From assembly GCA_947457615.1 (NCBI GenBank), contig CANGWK010000020.1, positions 1-59,940 on the forward strand: a DNA stretch of 59,940 nucleotides, in the 5' to 3' direction. The notes under the pieces were generated by a model. That model saw nothing but the letters and a program-made list of their open reading frames with translations. It was not told the origin of the DNA and did not search any database. The translations under genes and the position numbers were made by a program. Positions 57,249 through 59,940 of the stretch are shown one piece after another; within the stretch, counting starts at the first letter, position 1, and the number at the start of each line of letters is the position of its first letter. Source of the DNA: Flavobacteriaceae bacterium. GTDB lineage: Bacteria; Bacteroidota; Bacteroidia; Flavobacteriales; Flavobacteriaceae.

Positions 57249-58333
57249 TAAAATCCTTTTTTACTAAAGACCAAAGTTGGCTGGATAAATGGGACAATTA
57301 TCTTCAGGAAACTGAAAGAGGATTGTATAATCAATTATCTTTTTGGATCAAAGCTTACGACATTTATGGTTTCAATCACGATTTTTACATTATTACAGAT
57401 AACGATGAAATAATTGGAGGATGCGGAATAGTGATTGCTAGGTTTTCCATTTTTAAATTTTTAATCGTTCCATGTGGTCCAGTTTTGGATAAAAACCAAG
57501 AGCATTTAATTGATTCAATTTTAAAGGATTTGAAAGAATATGCTGTTCAAAAGAACTGTTGTTTTTTTCAAATTAATTTACCAATAACTAAAGAAGGATT
57601 TGGTTTCCATGATTATACTTTAGATAAGATTTCATCAAATAGTATTTTTTATAGCGGATTAGAAGGAATGAAATTCAAGTATGTAATTCCGCTTTTTGGA
57701 ATGCGATTGGTAGATTTGTGTGATAAAACGTTTGATGAGGTTGTTCAAGGATTTGGTTCTAATCATAAAAGAAATTTAAAAAAAGCAAGTTCATTTGATT
57801 TTCAATTTCAGAAGGTAACAACCAAAGAAGCCATTGCAGAAGCTTATAATTGTTTTGTTCAAAATGCTAGAGAAAAGGGTTATCCATTAAGGTCGTATAA
57901 TTCTATGAAATACACGTTGCAGAATTATGTAGCAAATGATCAGGCAATTATTGCGACTTGTATCTATCAAAATAAAGTAGTGGGAGCAATTTATGTAATG
58001 ATTTGTGGAAAGCGGTTGATTTATATTAATGGAGGCGTAATAAAAGAATATCAAAATCTTCCGATTTCGGTTTATATGCACACTGAATTGATTAAATATT
58101 CTATTGAAAAAGGGTACAAAAGTTATGATTTTTCTGTTGGTGGAAGCGATGGTGTTATAAGATTTAAAGAAGGTTTTGGTAGTCAATTAATCAATTTTGA
58201 AAACTCAAGATATTGGGTTTTCAAACCGTTTTATTTTAAAATTTATATTTATTTAGAGGATAGGATTAAACCATACAAGCAATCTATCGCTGGTTTACTA
58301 TTTATTTTTAAAAAGATTTTAAATAGGGATTAA
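57245..58333 (+). CDS. FemAB/GNAT-like acyl- or aminoacyltransferase
   Basis: The 362-residue protein fits the FemAB-like branch of the GNAT fold. FWIKAYDIYGFNHDFYIITD and IVPCGPVLDKNQEH form the first half, and GSNHKRNLKKASSFDFQF is the family's nucleic acid or acceptor-proximal helix. AIIATCIYQNKVVGAIYVMI, INGGVIKEYQN and YDFSVGGSDGVIRFKEGFGS follow. Such proteins in glycan loci attach an amino acid or acyl group to an amino sugar. It is translationally coupled to the deacetylase-like gene (ATGA overlap), so the two may deacetylate and re-acylate the same sugar; this is inference. Confidence 0.82.
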   Translation: MIKSFFTKDQSWLDKWDNYLQETERGLYNQLSFWIKAYDIYGFNHDFYIITDNDEIIGGCGIVIARFSIFKFLIVPCGPVLDKNQEHLIDSILKDLKEYAVQKNCCFFQINLPITKEGFGFHDYTLDKISSNSIFYSGLEGMKFKYVIPLFGMRLVDLCDKTFDEVVQGFGSNHKRNLKKASSFDFQFQKVTTKEAIAEAYNCFVQNAREKGYPLRSYNSMKYTLQNYVANDQAIIATCIYQNKVVGAIYVMICGKRLIYINGGVIKEYQNLPISVYMHTELIKYSIEKGYKSYDFSVGGSDGVIRFKEGFGSQLINFENSRYWVFKPFYFKIYIYLEDRIKPYKQSIAGLLFIFKKILNRD

Positions 58334-58396
58334 TTAATTTTATAAGTTAAATTTGTTTCATAAAATTAATACAACTACGCAAATAAAAAGATAAAT

Positions 58397-59137
58397 ATGA
58401 AAATCGAAAATAAAGAATTCTGGGAAATAGGTAACGTAATCGAAGTTCAAGAAAAGAATAAAGATGTTGCCAATTTCGAGTTGTTTATGTTTGAAAAAGC
58501 AAAAGAGTTGTATATTTCCATAGGGACTATTAGTTCTATAAAAATTTTTGGTTGCGGAACTGGTAGAGAAATAAATCACATTGCTAATTTTTATAAACCT
58601 ACTACAATCATTGCTTCGGATATTTCAGTAAAAATGATTGAAAAGTGCAGAGAAAATTTAAAACAATGGAATATTGATGATATAACACAAACTAATGTTA
58701 CGGATGCCAAAGATTATAATAAAGTAGAAAACAAGTTTGATTTAGTTACTATTTTAAACAGCATGCTCACTTATGTTTCTGAAAGTAAAGCTAGAGCTCA
58801 AATTTTTAATAATGCTTATAAAATTTTAAAAACGAATGGAGTAATAATTGGAACCGTTCATAATCAGGAAGGAACTTTTTTTAAAACAATGTTTTTTAAA
58901 ATTAGAAATATATTTTCTTTTTATTATGGTGATAAAGTTGGAAATAGAGTAACTGGTTACAACGGATACAAGGTTAAAGGCTATTATTATGCTAAGAATG
59001 AGTTAATGAAGAATATACAAATGGCGTCCTTCCGAAATATTGAAATTTATTCATTAGAAGAATATTATGCCTTGAAAAACATTAAATACAACCGAAAAAA
59101 AGGGTATAATAATTTGATTTTTATTGCTCAAAAATAA
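58397..59137 (+). CDS. Class I SAM-dependent methyltransferase
   Basis: The 246-residue protein has IKIFGCGTGREINHIANFY (motif I), IIASDISVKMIEKCRENL (motif II), NKFDLVTILNSMLTYVSESK (motif IV) and LKTNGVIIGTVHNQEG. An N-terminal segment starts MKIENKEFWEIGNVIEVQE. The target is probably a sugar or a modified chain end. It differs from the methyltransferases at 28687 and 47303. The gene follows the FemAB-like gene by 63 nt. Confidence 0.83.
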   Translation: MKIENKEFWEIGNVIEVQEKNKDVANFELFMFEKAKELYISIGTISSIKIFGCGTGREINHIANFYKPTTIIASDISVKMIEKCRENLKQWNIDDITQTNVTDAKDYNKVENKFDLVTILNSMLTYVSESKARAQIFNNAYKILKTNGVIIGTVHNQEGTFFKTMFFKIRNIFSFYYGDKVGNRVTGYNGYKVKGYYYAKNELMKNIQMASFRNIEIYSLEEYYALKNIKYNRKKGYNNLIFIAQK

Positions 59138-59162
59138 ATCTGTTTCTTATAGATTTTTTAAT

Positions 59163-59940
59163 ATGAAAATAGTATTGCTTGTTCCTGATGGTGTTGCCGT
59201 TCGAAACTATATTTATTCCGATTTTATACAGGAATTACATCAAGCCAATTTTGAAGTAGTTCTTTACCACCAAATCCCAACCCCAGCAATACAAGAAATC
59301 AAGAAAGTACATGGTAATTTATTATCCGAATACCTAAGAATTCCCGATTTTAAAGAGCATTTTATTAGTCGAATATTAAGAGAAAGCATTGCGTATGCTC
59401 GCTTGTTGCAAAATTCTGATAAGTTGCAAAACAAAACCATCATGCTTTTTTGGAATGGAAAATCCAAAGGATTTAAACGTACGATTTTGTTGCGAATTTC
59501 CGAAGTAGCAGGTTTTGTAATTTCCCAAAAGTATTCTTGGATATTAAAATTAGAAAAGTGGTACGAATCAACTATTCTGAACCATCCCACTACTAAAATA
59601 ATTGAAGCAGAACTTTCCAAGTTAAACCCAGATTATATTTTGAATTTGCACCAACGTGCAGTAATTACTGCTCCAATAATTGCTATAGCAAATAAGAATG
59701 GAATAAAAAACGGAACTGTTATTTTCTCTTGGGATAATATTCCAAAGGCACGATTGCTATCTAAGTACGATTCTTATTTTGTTTGGTCGGATTTGATGCA
59801 ATCCGAATTGGTAACCGTATATCCTGAAATTAATTCTGCTGCCATAAAAGTTGTAGGGACTCCACAATTTGAATTTTATTTTAAAGATCAATTTAAATTA
59901 TCTAAGGAAGAATTTTTCGCAACTTATAATTTAGACCCCA
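59163..59940 (+). CDS. Glycosyltransferase-like protein (3' end cut by window)
   Basis: The frame from the ATG at 59163 runs open to the last base and gives about 259 residues. It begins MKIVLLVPDGVAVRNYIYSD and contains LNLHQRAVITAPIIAIANKN, VIFSWDNIPKARLLSKYDSY, FVWSDLMQSELVTVYP and VVGTPQFEFYF. That pattern, a Rossmann-like N-terminal half and then a Trp-Asp plus VGTPQ stretch, fits GT-B-type transferases such as UDP-glycosyltransferases or CDP-glycerol transferases. The exact family is not decided. It lies 25 nt after the methyltransferase. Confidence 0.7.
   Translation, partial: MKIVLLVPDGVAVRNYIYSDFIQELHQANFEVVLYHQIPTPAIQEIKKVHGNLLSEYLRIPDFKEHFISRILRESIAYARLLQNSDKLQNKTIMLFWNGKSKGFKRTILLRISEVAGFVISQKYSWILKLEKWYESTILNHPTTKIIEAELSKLNPDYILNLHQRAVITAPIIAIANKNGIKNGTVIFSWDNIPKARLLSKYDSYFVWSDLMQSELVTVYPEINSAAIKVVGTPQFEFYFKDQFKLSKEEFFATYNLDP

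Overview
The window is AT-rich chromosomal DNA (roughly 30-33% G+C by eye) from a member of the Bacteroidota, most likely Flavobacterium or a close relative. Three things support this: the gene order rpsK-rpsD-rpoA-rplQ-carA-eno-citrate synthase, the near absence of Shine-Dalgarno sequences, and repeated promoter matches to the Bacteroidota consensus (TTG near -33, TAnnTTTG near -7). No tRNA, rRNA, CRISPR array, prophage or intact insertion sequence was recognised.

Region 1 (1-12.7 kb) is mostly housekeeping. It holds the end of the alpha ribosomal operon (rpsK lacking two codons, rpsD, rpoA, and rplQ with an acidic repeat tail), carA, eno, citrate synthase, a RelE/ParE-type toxin-antitoxin pair, two adjacent guanidino-modifying hydrolases (a DDAH/arginine deiminase-like protein and CtlX), a CoA-binding protein, a sodium:solute symporter and recR. 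Two copies of a short palindromic repeat lie between genes at 2.9 and 10.3 kb.

Region 2 (12.7-40.9 kb) is a surface-polysaccharide locus of the Wzx/Wzy type. It opens with a Wza-like lipoprotein and a Wzc-like tyrosine kinase, then nucleotide-sugar genes (epimerase, UDP-glucose dehydrogenase, TviB-like dehydrogenase, rfbB). A 995-nt untranslated stretch follows, with its own promoter, a terminator-like palindrome and several mutually exclusive hairpins. Next come wecE, glycosyltransferases, a pyruvyltransferase-like protein, a GH105/GH88-like hydrolase, a methyltransferase, a Wzx flippase split by a frameshift at a nine-A tract, an EpsG-type polymerase, and a PglC/PglD/PglE/PglF set that should make UDP-N,N'-diacetylbacillosamine and load it on lipid.

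Region 3 (41.0 kb to the end) is a second locus built on the ABC-transporter route. It has another Wza/Wzc pair with its own promoter, a convergent PHP-type tyrosine phosphatase, Wzm/Wzt with a C-terminal extension on Wzt, a methyltransferase, glycosyltransferases, an acyltransferase, a neuA/neuB/neuC-type nonulosonic acid set, a polysaccharide-deacetylase-like protein, a FemAB/GNAT-like transferase, a second methyltransferase and a glycosyltransferase-like gene cut by the window end.

The two loci may share metabolism: the Pgl enzymes of region 2 make the precursor of legionaminic acid, and the neu-type genes of region 3 could use it. The strongest leads for follow-up are the A9 frameshift in the flippase, the structured leader before wecE, the variable-core repeat pair, and the operator-like palindrome in the second export promoter.
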